A DNA stretch of 64,000 bases from the NCBI GenBank assembly GCA_903813345.2, contig CAIIXF020000010.1, positions 24,655,740 through 24,719,739 on the forward strand, read 5' to 3'. This DNA comes from Owenia fusiformis (lineage: Eukaryota > Annelida > Polychaeta > Sabellida > Oweniidae). Numbering within the stretch: position 1 is the stretch's first letter; each line of letters begins with the position of its first letter. The position numbers were made by a program, and so were the translations under genes. Below are positions 32,487 to 45,176 of this stretch, in pieces. The notes beneath the pieces were generated by a model, which was not told where the DNA came from, did not search any database, and saw only the letters and a list, made by a program, of their open reading frames with translations.

Positions 32487-32835
32487 CTGAAAAACAGCTT
32501 TATTTAAAACAATGGAATATCAACTCAAGGTGTACAATAATGATACTAGATCTTCCACTTTGTCATGAATTCAAAGTAACCAAACAAGTTTAATACATGT
32601 ATGCAAACTTCTACATGTATTTCCTATAATAAAGGATTGGCATTGATATGGCAAAGTGAATTAAACACATGTTTCTCTTAAACCAGTCACAAAAAAATTC
32701 TGAAAATTGTACACGTCGTCAATTTAATGATCATCTTTTGTATGGTAACAATCTAATTTGAATTTTTTTTTTCTTTACATTGTTTTAGAAAACACATCAG
32801 ACACTTCTTATGTTCTTGGTATCATATGTTCGGAA
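32487..32835. other. Intronic or upstream sequence, nothing recognised
   Basis: AT-rich, with a short stretch (32755-32830) resembling the foldback repeat at 780-900. No further upstream IRF exon could be identified. Confidence 0.4.
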
Positions 32836-35800
32836 CAAGAACACAAATGTGTACAATATGTCCCCACCAATGGGTGATCCCGTCTAATGGTTATCCTGAA
32901 AATGAGTAGACAAGACTTTACTGTTACAATTTTGGAATGGAAAATGCAGATGGCCACCTTAAAATTTACCAAGAATGCCCAAAAAATTAGTCAGCTGTAG
33001 ATTTTTATACTAAGAACCATCCCTGAAAATTTGAAATTGATCCGTCAAACAGTAAACCAGAAAACATGTAAACAAGACTTTACAGACAAGATTTTAGGAC
33101 GGAAAAATCCAAAATGGCTGCCTTGACATTTGCTCAGAATGCCTAAAAACTAATCAGTTCTAGATTTTCATACTAAGAATCATCCCTAAAAATTTGAAAT
33201 TGATCTATTAAACAGTTCACCTGAAAACACTTAGGTTGAAGATCACAGTAGAGTTTCCCATAGGTGGCCATTATAACATTTTACCCTGTATCTTATTAAC
33301 GATTAGTATCCAAGCCTAGTGCAACATACCACAGTGTTCGGGAGAGACTCGCCTAGCCTGCTATAACAATCTTGCCATGGGTTGTCCACCGAATTTTTGA
33401 AATAAATAAACTTGAAGACACTAACCCCCTCTATCGTCAGATTTCTCAGAGAATTCTGGTAAAATCACCAAGGTCAAAATCACTCCGCCGCCAGCTTAAA
33501 ATGAGATTTCCCACTGAACTCTGACATGTTTTCAGATAAATTAGGACCTACCCTATAAATATTTATTCCCGATTCACTTCCCAAACGCTAGATGGCGCTC
33601 CAATGGGGTAGGGAAGGAGAAAATGACTTTTTATTCAGAAAACCAAATCACTAACGGTAACCGCTAATGTCCTTACTCAGGACTATATCCTAATTAGTAA
33701 ACTGAATTAGTTTGTTTTCTTCCAACATGGTTATATTAGCATTGTAGGCATTATCCCGATCACAATGATATATAACAATCCTATATTTGAGAAAAAGCAC
33801 GGAGGAAAATTCAATCCTTATAGACACAGGTCCTTTTAGCAAAATTCAGGAAATTTGATTTTGAGATTTCTTGAAATTTCTTTGAGGTAGGGGTACACCT
33901 TACAGATTGCATCACAGATTGAGTACACCCAACTGAGGTGAACATGGCCATATGGGGTATCATTGGAAAGCGATAACTACTACCTTTCAAGTGATATCCA
34001 TGCCAAGGCGTTCAATTGCATCTTATGACGTCATATTGGTAGGAAGAAACAAAGGTTCATTCAAAACTGCCCCGAAAACAATTGAATGGCACGGGAGAAT
34101 GGAATTCGGGGGTACTTGGCACAGTGGCCTCGCCCCCAAAACACCAAAATTGCTTCAAAATGTCACGATTTTGGTAGCATTGTTCAGCTAAGATACAGCC
34201 CTTTAATATTGTATGCGCTATTAGGCTTCTCAATGAACTAAAAAACCTCAAAAAGGGATAAAACCTTCAAAATGCCTCAAAAAAGCGCCTTCTAATAGTA
34301 AACTGAATTAGTTTGTTTTCTTCCAACATGGTTATATTAGCATTGTAGGCATTATCCCGATCACAATGATATATAACAATCCTATATTTGAGAAAAAGCA
34401 CGGAGGAAAATTCAATCCTTATAGACACAGGTCCTTTTAGCAAAATTCAGGAAATTTGATTTTGAGATTTCTTGAAATTTCTTTGAGGTAGGGGTACACC
34501 TTACAGATTGCATCACAGATTGAGTACACCCAACTGAGGTGAACATGGCCATATGGGGTATCATTGGAAAGCGATAACTACTACCTTTCAAGTGATATCC
34601 ATGCCAAGGCGTTCAATTGCATCTTATGACGTCATATTGGTAGGAAGAAACAAAGGTTCATTCAAAACTGCCCCGAAAACAATTGAATGGCACGGGAGAA
34701 TGGAATTCGGGGTACTTGGCACAGTGGCCTCGCCCCCAAAACACCAAAATTGCTTCAAAATGTCACGATTTTGGTAGCATTGTTCAGCTAAGATACAGCC
34801 CTTTAATATTGTATGCGCTATTAGGCTTCTCAATGAACTAAAAAACCTCAAAAAGGGATAAAACCTTCAAAATGCCTCAAAAAAGCGCCTTCTAATAGTA
34901 AACTGAATTAGTTTGTTTTCTTCCAACATGGTTATATTAGCATTGTAGGCATTATCCCGATCACAATGATATATAACAATCCTATATTTGAGAAAAAGCA
35001 CGGAGGAAAATTCAATCCTTATAGACACAGGTCCTTTTAGCAAAATTCAGGAAATTTGATTTTGAGATTTCTTGAAATTTCTTTGAGGTAGGGGTACACC
35101 TTACAGATTGCATCACAGATTGAGTACACCCAACTGAGGTGAACATGGCCATATGGGGTATCATTGGAAAGCGATAACTACTACCTTTCAAGTGATAGCC
35201 ATGCCAAGGCGTTCAATTGCATCTTATGACGTCATATTGGTAGGAAGAAACAAAGGTTCATTCAAAACTGCCCCGAAAACAATTGAATGGCACGGGAGAA
35301 TGGAATTCGGGGTACTTGGCACAGTGGCCTCGCCCCCAAAACACCAAAATTGCTTCAAAATGTCACGATTTTGGTAGCATTGTTCAGCTAAGATACAGCC
35401 CTTTAATATTGTATGCGCTATTAGGCTTCTCAATGAACTAAAAAACCTCAAAAAGGGATAAAACCTTCAAAATGCCTCAAAAAAGCGCCTTCTAATAGGT
35501 TGAAGATCACAGTAGAGTTTCCCATAGGTGGCCATTATAACATTTTACCCTGTATCTTATTAACGATTAGTATCCAAGCCTAGTGCAACATACCACAGTG
35601 TTCGGGAGAGACTCGCCTAGCCTGCTATAACAATCTTGCCATGGGTTGTCCACCGAATTTTTGAAATAAATAAACTTGAAGACACTAACCCCCTCTATCG
35701 TCAGATTTCTCAGAGAATTCTGGTAAAATCACCAAGGTCAAAATCACTCCGCCGCCAGCTTAAAATGAGATTTCCCACTGAACTCTGACATGTTTTCAGA

Positions 35801-37375
35801 TAAATTTGGACCTACCCTATAAATATTTATTCCCGATTCACTTCCCAAACGCTAGATGGCGCTCCAATGGGGTAGGGAAGGAGAAAATGACTTTTTATTC
35901 AGAAAACCAAATCACTAACGGTAACCGCTAATGTCCTTACTCAGGACTATATCCTTAGACAAGACTTTACAGGCAAGATTTTAGGATGGAAAATCCAAAA
36001 TGGCTGCCTTGACATCTACCCAGAATGCCAAAAAACTAATCAGATCTAGATTTTCATACTAAGAATTATCCCTAGAAATTTGAAATTGATCTACCAAACG
36101 GTTCACCTGAAAACGCGTAGACAAGACTTTACAGACAAGATTTTAAGACGGAAAATCCAAAATGGCTGGCTTGCCATTTACCCAGAATGTCAAAAAACTA
36201 ATCAGATCTAGATTTTCATACTAAGAATCATCCCTGAAAATTTGAAATTGATCTACCAAATGGTTCACCTGAAAACGCATAGACAAGACTTTACTGACAA
36301 GATTTTAGGACGGAAAATCCAAAATGGCTGCCTTGACATTTACCCAGAATGCCAAAAAACTTATAAGATCTAGATTTTCATACTAAGAATCATCCCTGAA
36401 AATTTGAAATTGATCTACCAAACGCTTCATCTGGAAATGCATAGACAAGACTTTAGAGACAAGATTTTAAGACGGAAAATCCAAAATGGCTGGCTTGCCA
36501 TTTACCCAGAATGCCAAAAAACTAATCAGATCTAGATTTTCATACTAAGAATCATCCCTGAAAATTTGAAAATGATCTACAAAACGGTTCGCCTGAAAAC
36601 GCGTAGACAAGACTTCACAGACAAGATTTTAGGACGGAAAATCCAAAATGGGTGCCTTGACATTTACCCAGAATGCCAAAAAACTAATCACAACTAGATT
36701 TTCATACTAAGAATCATCCCTGAAAATTTGAATATGATCTACCAAACGGTTCGCCTGAAAACGCATAGACAAGACTTTACAGACGAGATTTTAGGATGGA
36801 AAATCCAAAATGGCCGACAATAAAAAAGTGATTATACTTTTTTGCTGATTTCTTTTTACAAAATTAGCACATATAACTACTAATAACAATAACATAGGCT
36901 TTTACAATAAAGTACACCTGAAATTTTTTATAAAGCTACTAAATAGTCAAGTATGAAAACTAAAAAACACCATTCAATATGATACAAAGTATTATCGCAC
37001 GCTAACTTTTCTTAAGACATTCAAAATGGCTGCCATGACTGGGCTAACAGGTCCAAAACCTAATCAGATCTAGAATCAAGTGAGCTGAACAGGATGTTAA
37101 AGTTTTAAAAGCAACAGTGAAGCCATTTTTCTTAAAGTTTGCAGACAAAGATTTTAGCATTTGACTTCAAAATGGCCGACAGGAAGTAGGTATCGACTTG
37201 GAACTTTTTCATCCACATCTGTATACACTCATAAGTTATCCCTGAAAATTTGAAGGTGATATCGGTAGCGGTTTTGGAGAAAACTGCCAGACGTACGTAC
37301 GGACGGATGGACGGACAGACAGACGGACGCGCCTAGGCCGACAATATGGCCCCACACTATGTGGTGGGGACATAA
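32836..37375 (+). mobile_element. Family C element, complete, split by a composite repeat
   Basis: The head is caagaacacaaatgtgtaca with GTCCCCACCAATGGGTGATC. About nine core units carry gacaagattttaggacggaa, aatccaaaatggctgccttg and atactaagaatcatccctga. The pre-tail starts at aaaatggccgacaataaaaa (36808). A GGAC tract (37296-37328) and the hairpin tail ccccacactatgtggtgggg follow. The composite 33234-35954 sits inside a core unit. Confidence 0.8.
33234..35954. mobile_element. Young composite: 457-bp direct repeats around three 600-bp units
   Basis: Repeat A1 is 33234-33690 and A2 is 35498-35954, both 457 bp and differing at one base that I see (ataaattagg/ataaatttgg). Between them are B1 33697-34297, B2 34298-34897 and B3 34898-35497, differing by single bases (an extra g in B1, gatagcc in B3). 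The host family C unit continues across it with TTA on both sides, so it moved as one 2.7-kb unit. The A repeats act like LTRs but start GGTTGA and end TATATCC, not TG...CA. The 74-75 codon frames in B are not recognisable proteins. Confidence 0.85.
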
Positions 37376-37384
37376 TAAAATTAA

Positions 37385-37541
37385 GGAATAAATAATGATA
37401 GGCCATTCAATATGGTGAAATTCAGCACGAGTTGGACAAAATGTTGTACAAAGCACGAACCGAAGGTGAGTGCATTTGTACTAACATTCTGTCCAACGAG
37501 TGCTGAATTTCACCATATTGAATGGCCTATCATTATTTATT
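37385..37541. mobile_element. Near-perfect foldback, 157 bp
   Basis: The left arm ggaataaataatgataggcc continues to caacattttgtcc-like sequence, and the right arm ends ggcctatcattatttattcc. The arms are about 60-70 bp with few mismatches and a loop of about 25 bp. Confidence 0.85.
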
Positions 37542-38278
37542 CCGATTCAAACATAAAAATTAGTAAAAGCCGTGTCTGTGGAACGGGCATGAAGGAAGAA
37601 TAAGCTACGCATGCTGTCAAGATTCTGAAGTCGGCCGGAAAAATTTTAGAATTTGTTTGGGCTGTTCTATTTTACTCCCCGTTTTAGATTTTATACGGTG
37701 TATGCAAACGTGCATACACGTGTTACGGAGGGAGTAAAAAAGAACAGCTATCCCCGGACAGAGCCCCAGATGTGCAGCTGAGATGTGACGTCACTCAAAA
37801 CAATGCAAATTGCAGATTGAATAGAGCATGGTCGTGCATCTATGGAGAATTAGAGAACGTTCTATATTGGCTATGCTGCATTCTGATTGGTTGAGAAATT
37901 CGAATAGAGCACGGTCATGTTTGAATGAAACATCTATCCCAACCTCATTGGAACAAAACGACATAAACAAACAAGGTGTTATTACAATATTGTAAATGTA
38001 AAAAGGAAAGTTTGGTTCATTTCAAAGAAGTATCTTGTTCATGAAATAAAAGGTTTACTTTAATTTTTATCTATTTTTTTTTTTAATTTTAATTCTCGAA
38101 TACTTTTGATAAATGAACCAAATTTTCCTTTGTATAACTATATAATATTAAGGGGTGTAAGAAAATGTTATAAATGCTATTTTGTTCAAATAGGGTTCGG
38201 AAAGATATTTTATTTCATTCTCAAGAATTGGTAGAAATTAACAAAAAACAATTGCACTAAAAAAATAGAAAATGTTAA
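37542..38278. repeat. Non-coding; second palindrome and foldback-like repeat
   Basis: ctgttctattttactccccg (37663) pairs with acggagggagtaaaaaagaa (37725), with gtgtatgcaaacgtgcatac in the loop. The stretch 37990-38278 matches the repeat at 540-860. No gene seen. Confidence 0.5.
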
Positions 38279-39650
38279 AGTCCCCGTCTAAAGTAGAGAT
38301 TTTTGAACAAAAAAAAATTTTGAAAAAAAGTTGTGAGCATTTCATTTCTCAAATATTCAAATTTCCCGCCATTTGAAATTTCTTAATCATCAAATATTTC
38401 TTAAAGAAATATTCCTTGTCAAACCATCTCTCTCCTCATATGGTAGCTATAACCACATATATGCTTGCCATGTTTAGCAAAACACACAAAAATGTTTTGA
38501 TATGGTCAAATTTGATCACTTAGAAATGTGATGCTCAATTCCAGTAAGCTGCCATCTTTTAAAATTTCACACAGGAAGTGATGTCATCGACTCTCAACTT
38601 TGCATATAGCATTAGGTAAGGAGCTATTAAGAATTACAAAACCAGCTAAATATTCTTTTTCAACTTTGTATCTTATTTAATCCTTCTGAAAATCTCTTCT
38701 TTTATTCTAAGTTGACAAGCCCTGAAAATATTTTTGCACAGAAAGTAATGATCACTTGTCAAGAAGTGATTTTATGCTACTTTCCTATACTGTTATGGGC
38801 AAGGTTATAGAAGTTGAGAGTTGATGACATCACTTCCTGCAAGAAATCTTAAAAGATGGCAGCTTACTGGAAATAAGCACTAGCTTTTTAAATGATCAAT
38901 ATTGACCATATTAAAACATTTTCCCATGTTTTGCTAAATATGGAAACTATATATATGATTATAGCTACCATATCAAGAGAGAAAGGGTCTGGCAAGGAAT
39001 ATTCCTTTAATGCATTTCAAAAAAGATTATCTTTTTAACATCAATGCAAAGGTTGAACAAAGGACACACTATTTCAATAATAAAATGCCATATTTAATGG
39101 GCCACTTCAATGTTTTAAGATATCAAAAATATTTTGAAACATTAGTGATGTCACTAAGGTACCAAAAGCGTTTTGAAAAATATTGAAATTTTTTTTTCGA
39201 TGTCAATCTCTTCTCAATATGTTAGACTTTCATAAAAAACCAATGTTAAAAAAACCAAGGTTAAAAGGAAGAATAAATTATGTTTTAGATATCATTGTAC
39301 CATTGGTTTCTATGAGAACTAAAATTTTGAAATGCATTTTTCTCAGAACCATTTTCATGCACTGATAAGTTCATTTCTCGCTTATATATGAACTGATTTT
39401 CTTAATTCTTTCGGCAAAAAACATGAGAGGATGAATGCTATGCATTGGTATGAATTGTGGCTAATTAGAAGATATGAGTGACCTCTAAAAGTTGGTTTTA
39501 AATGGATTCACAAATTTTGGAACAAAAAGTCTATCAAAAACCACTTTTTGAAATTTTAAAAAAAGTTTCACATATCACACTTTGATAACATTGGGTAAGA
39601 CTACAATATAAGCCAAAGTGGTTTAAACTTTACATGGGGCCTTTAACAAA
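38279..39650. mobile_element. Foldback element, about 1.37 kb
   Basis: Outer ends ttaaagtccccgtctaaagt and the approximate complement actttacatggggcctttaa. Inner arms 38400-38605 and 38810-39006 are inverted copies (aggaagtgatgtcatcgact against gttgatgacatcacttcctg). No transposase frame. Confidence 0.65.
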
Positions 39651-40904
39651 AACAATTATAAAAAGGCATTAACATGAAAAAATGTCACCACCTAGTTTCT
39701 CACAATTATTATGAGTTCAATCTTAAGTCAGATTTGAATTTTTGAGAACTTGTAGATGATTTTTTTGAAAAATAAAATGGTCAATTTGAAGCAAGTTGAA
39801 AAGACCTTTTTTGACCCTGAGAAGGTCATTGAAGGTGAAATCTCAAATCTAAAAGTCAGATTTGAACTTCTGAGAACATGAAGATGATTTTGAAAAAAAA
39901 TTTGAAGCAAGATGAAAAATACCTTTTTGACCTTGAGAATATCATTGAAGGTCAGATCTTTTTTGACCTTGAGAATTCATCGAAGGTCAAATCAATAGTC
40001 AGATTTGAACTGCTGTTGAGAACTTGTAGATGATTTTGAAAAAAAAATTGGTCAATTTGAAGCAAGTTGAAAAAAGACCTTTTTTGTCCTTGAGAAGGTC
40101 ATTGAAGGTCAAATCTCAAATCTAAAGTCAGATTTGTACTTTGATATTTTTGAAACGGTTACTTCTAACTCTTTCCATTTACATAATAAGAGTGAGGTAT
40201 TAAATCAATGATTCTGTTGTCTTCTGTACTATTTGTTCTCAAACATGTACATTTTCTTAAACATATAATATTGACAAACGTTTGTGATAAAAATATAGTT
40301 GGAATTCTGTCTAAAATGCATGAAAAGAGACATTTCGTTAAGGATGTGATCTGATTCAGTAAAAAGCATAATTGAGTAGAATACAAGTGATGAAAAATAG
40401 GACCCACGGTCCTGTGCTCACACGGTTTGGAACCTTCAGAGGAATGTATATCCTGACTTTCAAACAAAATATTGATTTGGATTTGTAGTCTCGAACTTTG
40501 AGAAACTTAGACAGCACAGTTGTGTGACCTAGTTTGATGACCTTTGACCTTGAAAATTTTACTTATTAAGAGTTCAGTAAGGTATTTTGTGATTAAGCTG
40601 ACCAAAATTTACATCCAAAAATCAATTTGAAAAATCAACTTTTTTTACCTTTCAAAGGTCACTGAAGGTCAAGTAAACATCAAATCCTAAAACTAATGTC
40701 AGATTTGAACTCCTGGTAACTTGTAGATGATTTTCAAAAAAGATTTAGTCAATTTGAAGCAAGTTGAAAAATAACTTATTCTTACTGTTTTTTGACGTCA
40801 AATATCTCAAAAGTGGTAAAAATTTGATGCTGACATATATTGAGCAATATGTAGGGAATGCTTAAATCTAGTTATGATGTAATTCATTGCAAGAAATGAT
40901 CAAG
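39651..40904 (+). mobile_element. Family E/D-related fragments
   Basis: Family E head aaaaaatgtcaccacctagt (39679) is followed by four gagaacttgtagatgatttt units, then by the ccctgtgctcacacggtttg type repeat also seen at 29140. No terminal hairpin is left. No coding content. Confidence 0.55.
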
Positions 40905-42728
40905 TATAAGGCAAACTTTGAGAAACTTGTCAATCACAAAACCTGCCATTGACTTTATACATAAGAAAGTTTCCTGAAAATGAAGTCCTACTTTTTGTCA
41001 AATTTTATAGAGTAAACACCAAAAACTGTAATTTCAAGAGCTTTGAAATCTTCAGAGGACATAAGTTGCATATACAGCAACTACTACAAGTTATTTGAAA
41101 GTTCTACTTCAACAAAGTGTCTAGTATTTACAGAAAATTTGACTTTTTGACGTCAAAATCCGCAATTTCTCGGAAACCGGGCGAACTTGGGAAATGGCCA
41201 TGATAGGTCAAATAGGCATTATGAATAGAGAATTTTCGTTATAAGTTGTTTCAAAAAAGTATACGTATACTTATACAGGGCTTGCATTAACGGCGTCCCG
41301 TACATGTTAAGGACTCAAAAATAATTTGGAGGACGTAAAAATTGAAAATATTTCCGTTTTTTGGACGCAAATTTTTTTTAGGTCAATACTACAATGTGTT
41401 TACAACGATACCTAACAAAAACAAATAATTATGATCTCTCACCTTTATTTGAATCGGAAATAAGGCTCAACATGTTGAATATTTACAAATAATCATGATT
41501 CTCTCGAATTTTTTCGACTTTGTTTATTTTTAGATTTGAAACCATGACACGCCACAGTTTTTCCTATTCAGAAACAAATATTAGGTTATTCATGAAATAA
41601 AATGTATTCATTGTCGAATGAACGAACATGCATTTATTCAGTCCGTACTTAACGTTTACTTCCGTTTTAAATTTGCGGCAAGAAATCAAAAACTGAAAGG
41701 TGTTTTGGTAAAAAATGCTTTTAAAATATAGTTATACCTCAAAACAGGCTAAAAATAGGGGACACATTTTTTTTTCAAAGGACACACTTTTTAAAAAAAA
41801 TTGCATCCTTGGGACTCACAAATTTTCTACCCTAATGCAAGCGCTGCTTATAGTTTAAAGGGTCTTGTCGAACTAAAATCAATTCAAATTGATTTTCATA
41901 ATCTGTACCAAGTGGGGCATAACTATTCCCGATATATTCAAGCTCCATCATCAACTAGGGACTGCGAATACAATGTCCTTTGCTAGTGTCAATTATGAAC
42001 ACAATAAACTAACGCTATTTGACGGGTCCTTGTAGTGTACGATAAACAAGACCCTTTAAAGTGAATCACTACACGAACGAGTCGATCATTTCAAAGTTCT
42101 CATGAAATTATAAGGTCAATTTTTAAGTTTTTACGTATAAAAGGGCCTTTATACGCAGATTATAAACTTACAGAGTTGGATCTCCGCATAATATATGTGT
42201 GGACCTACTGACCAGAATGGCTTATTAAAATTAATCGGCTGAATAGGCATAGTATCCAATCAAACAGCTCGACTCATTCATTAGCTGAACTAATTCTCCC
42301 TTCGTTATTTCTACAAGGTGATTCAAAACGATCATCTACAAAAAATATATTTGAGAGTAGATAAATCTGTAAAACCCGTGTGCTATATCAGCCTATTTGA
42401 TTCTAGAAAACACATATGACACAACTAAACATGCTTTACATCAAGGGGGTACGGATGGTATGCCATTGGCCCTTTTTATTACCGTCCTAGGAGATATTTC
42501 CCGACGAATTAGGAAATTATGAAACACCTTGTTTATTGGGTTTATAAGTATAAGTATACGTATAAGTTTTTAAAAAACTTATAACGAAAATTCTCTAATA
42601 TGCATAAAATGACTGTGGATATGACTCAATCCGAATAATTTGTGCAGCCAAGGTTGACGGACGGACCAATGGACGAACGGACGGATGCCTGGTCGATCCC
42701 ATAGGCTCACTGTGTGAGCCAAAAATGA
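40905..42728 (+). mobile_element. Family F element, split by a TIR transposon
   Basis: The body at 40905-41226 and 42597-42728 matches 6640-7040. The tail has a short GGAC/GAAC tract (42657-42685) and the hairpin ggctcactgtgtgagcc followed by aaaaa. Interrupted at 41227-42596. Confidence 0.65.
41227..42596. mobile_element. TIR transposon, 1370 bp, target AAT
   Basis: The left end AGAGAATTTTCGTTATAAGT and the right end acttataacgaaaattctct are exact complements, extending through GTATACGTATAC-like sequence. The undisrupted copy at 6950 reads ggcattatggatatgcataa, so a 3-bp AAT duplication is the simplest fit. Inside, 41855-42060 has its own inverted ends (tttaaagggtcttgtcgaac and acaagaccctttaaag). 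A diverged relative of that inner part is at 45550-45845. Confidence 0.8.
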
Positions 42729-43142
42729 CTTTCTGGAGAGGAAATCTGGAAAATTGATTAAAAAACTATGATATTATCAAGGAGATAATCAACTAATTAA
42801 TCTGTAATTTGTTCTGTAAATATTAACCTTTAATTTTACTTTTAATATACAATTTCAATATTACATGTATATTAACATTGACTGAAAAACCTCCTTTGAT
42901 GTCATAAAATGTGTTTGTTGTTCATCGTTCAAATATTCTTTAATTCAAAGATTATTTTTTCACAGCATTCACAGATGAAGTTACTGCAGATAATGTTTCA
43001 AAGTTATGCAGAAAGAAAACTTTTTTTGTCATGAAATATTGAATCATGATATATAAGGACAAGACATGACTGTTTTATTTGTGTCATTAATGTGAAAGGA
43101 TAGGTATCGATATGGTGAACTGAATTAAATAATGTTTTTCTC
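42729..43142. other. AT-rich spacer, nothing recognised
   Basis: No exon, tandem array or matched ends identified. Confidence 0.4.
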
Positions 43143-43146
43143 TTAA

Positions 43147-43850
43147 CCTTTAGCATGCTACCGGCGAGCGTAGTCGCCCGTGCTGAACAATCCCCGGCAA
43201 CTGCCGGCGACTCCAGTCGAATTTAAACTTTCAAAAACTTAACTTTTTCCCGCCGGTCTTATGATCCAATCAGAATGCCCGATTTATTTAGTCCTTACGT
43301 GGGGACTTCCTGTTGACCTAGAAATGGCGATGTTTCGAAAAATATTTCTCAATTCAACGATTTAAACAGTGTTTAAGTCGTTTTTAGTGAACAAATCGTA
43401 CAAAATGGCGGCCAAATACGATAACAACGAACATGTGGAGGAAATGGATCGCGATTTCGAGCTCTTTAGGCTCTTGGAAGCCGATTAATGGTCATCGAAA
43501 ATAGAAACTAGAATATTTTCTGAACTGAAAAATGAACATTCGATCGCTGCAAATTCAGTTTTGGATTCTGACCAGACGTTGAATCTCCACAGGGGCGAAG
43601 CGGCGGATTCCGGAGGAGTATTCATGGTATATTTATGCCCAGTCCCGTTTATTTATGTAAAAAATTCATGAGAACATTTTTTTCATGAGCCAGGCCAATG
43701 TATCTTCTCTTTGTGAAAATTTTATCCAGATTCATTCAGTAGTTATTGAGATATTAATTATTTAGTCCAAGCATATCATTTTTTGCACTCTTTGAAAAAT
43801 AAGTCAGTCGCGTGGGATATATTTGCTGAATTAAGTTAGCATGCAGAAGG
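43147..43850 (+). mobile_element. piggyBac-type non-autonomous element, 704 bp
   Basis: The ends are CCTTTAGCATGCTA and TAGCATGCAGAAGG, 14-bp imperfect inverted repeats, each flanked by TTAA. The interior keeps a short frame (43405-43488) and an acidic-type continuation that look like the start of a piggyBac transposase gene; the catalytic part is deleted. Confidence 0.85.
43405..43488 (+). pseudogene. Remnant of a piggyBac transposase N-terminus
   Basis: A 27-codon frame starts with an ATG in caaaATGGCGGCC context and reads MAAKYDNNEHVEEMDRDFEL then FRLLEAD before a stop. The acidic start and its position inside a TTAA element suggest the N-terminus of a piggyBac-type transposase, truncated by mutation or deletion. 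The assignment is inference from context; the DDE domain is absent. Confidence 0.5.
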
Positions 43851-43974
43851 TTAAACGAATTATTGAAAACATTCTGTAAAAAAACATGGTCCTTTATGTA
43901 ATGTTGACCGATTGTGAACAATTTAATGCAAAATTTCAATACAAATAAGCAACATCGTGATCAGAATCGCACCC

Positions 43975-45176
43975 TTGAACAGAATACACTTTTTGGGATG
44001 GAAAATTCAAAATGGCCACCTTAACATTTACCCAGACTGCCTAAAAACTAATCAGTTCTAAACTTTCCATAGAAACATCTCTAAAATTTTAGAATGAATC
44101 CATGAAACCTGTGTATCAGCTTTTTTCTACAATTCAGATTTTCCTGAAAAAAATACTGGTAAAAGATATACTGATGTATTACAAAATATGTGAAAATTGG
44201 AAAGATTGACTATTTAGTTATTTCTAAAAAAATGTTTTAATTTAACATTGCTCTCAATGGGAAATTCTTTTTTATTTTTTAAAACAAGCCTTCACAGACA
44301 AGATTTTAGGACGAAAAATCCAAAATGGCCGCCTTAACATTTACCAAGAATGCCCAAAAACTAATCACTTCTAAACTTTTATAGGTAGAAACATCCCTGA
44401 GAATTTCAAATGAATCCTTCAAACCGTTTGGCTGGAAACCTGCAGACAAGCCTTCACAGACACAATTTTAGGACGAAAAATCCAAAATGGCCGCCTTAAC
44501 ATTTACCAAGAATGCCCAAAAACTAATCAGTTCTAAACTTTTATAGGTAGAAACATCACTGAGAATTTCAAATGAATCCTTTAAACGGTTTGGCTGGAAA
44601 CCTGTAGACAAGCCTTGACAGACAAGATTTTAGGACGGAAAATCCAAAATGGTCACCTAAACATTTACCCAGAATTCCGAAAAACTAATCAGTTCTAAAC
44701 TTTCATAGGTAGTAACATCCCTGAGAATTTCAAATGAATCCCTCAAACGGTTTGGCTGGAAACCTGTAGACAAGCCTTGACAGTCATGATTTTAGGACGG
44801 AAAATCCAAAATGGCCACCTTAACATTTACCCAGAATGCCGAAAAACTAATCAGTTCTTAACTTTTATAGGTAGAAACATCCCTGAGAATTTCAAATGAA
44901 TCCCTCAAACGGTTTGGCTGGAAACCTGTAGACAAGCCTTGACAGACAAGATTTTATGACGGAAAATCCAAAATGGCCGCCTTAACATTTACCCAGAATG
45001 CTGAAAAACTGATCAGTTCTAAACTTTTATAAGTAGAAACATCCCTGAGAATTTCAAATGAATCCCTCAAACGGTTTGGCTGTAAACCTGTAGACAAGAT
45101 TATTCGGGACACCCACCCACCCAACCGCCAACCCGGCAAACTGATTACAATATAGCACCTTAGGGTGCGATAAAAA
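43975..45176 (+). mobile_element. Family D variant, complete
   Basis: The head is gtgatcagaatcgcaccctt and the tail atagcaccttagggtgcgat followed by aaaaa. About six core units of about 145 bp carry cttaacatttacccagaatg, tcaaacggtttggctggaaa and gttttggacg-like sequence, with aaaatggccgccttaac motifs. A CCCA(CCCA)n tract precedes the tail. Confidence 0.75.

Noticed and set aside
33952-35451. Three near-identical 74-79 codon frames and their antisense partners
   Set aside because: They exist only because the 600-bp unit is repeated; no protein family resemblance.
33234-35954. Standard LTR retrotransposon
   Set aside because: Direct repeats fit, but no TG...CA ends, no primer site, no gag/pol; interior is tandem units.
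40165-40467. 100-codon minus frame
   Set aside because: Spans family D/E-type repeat sequence and matches no family; no splice or start support.
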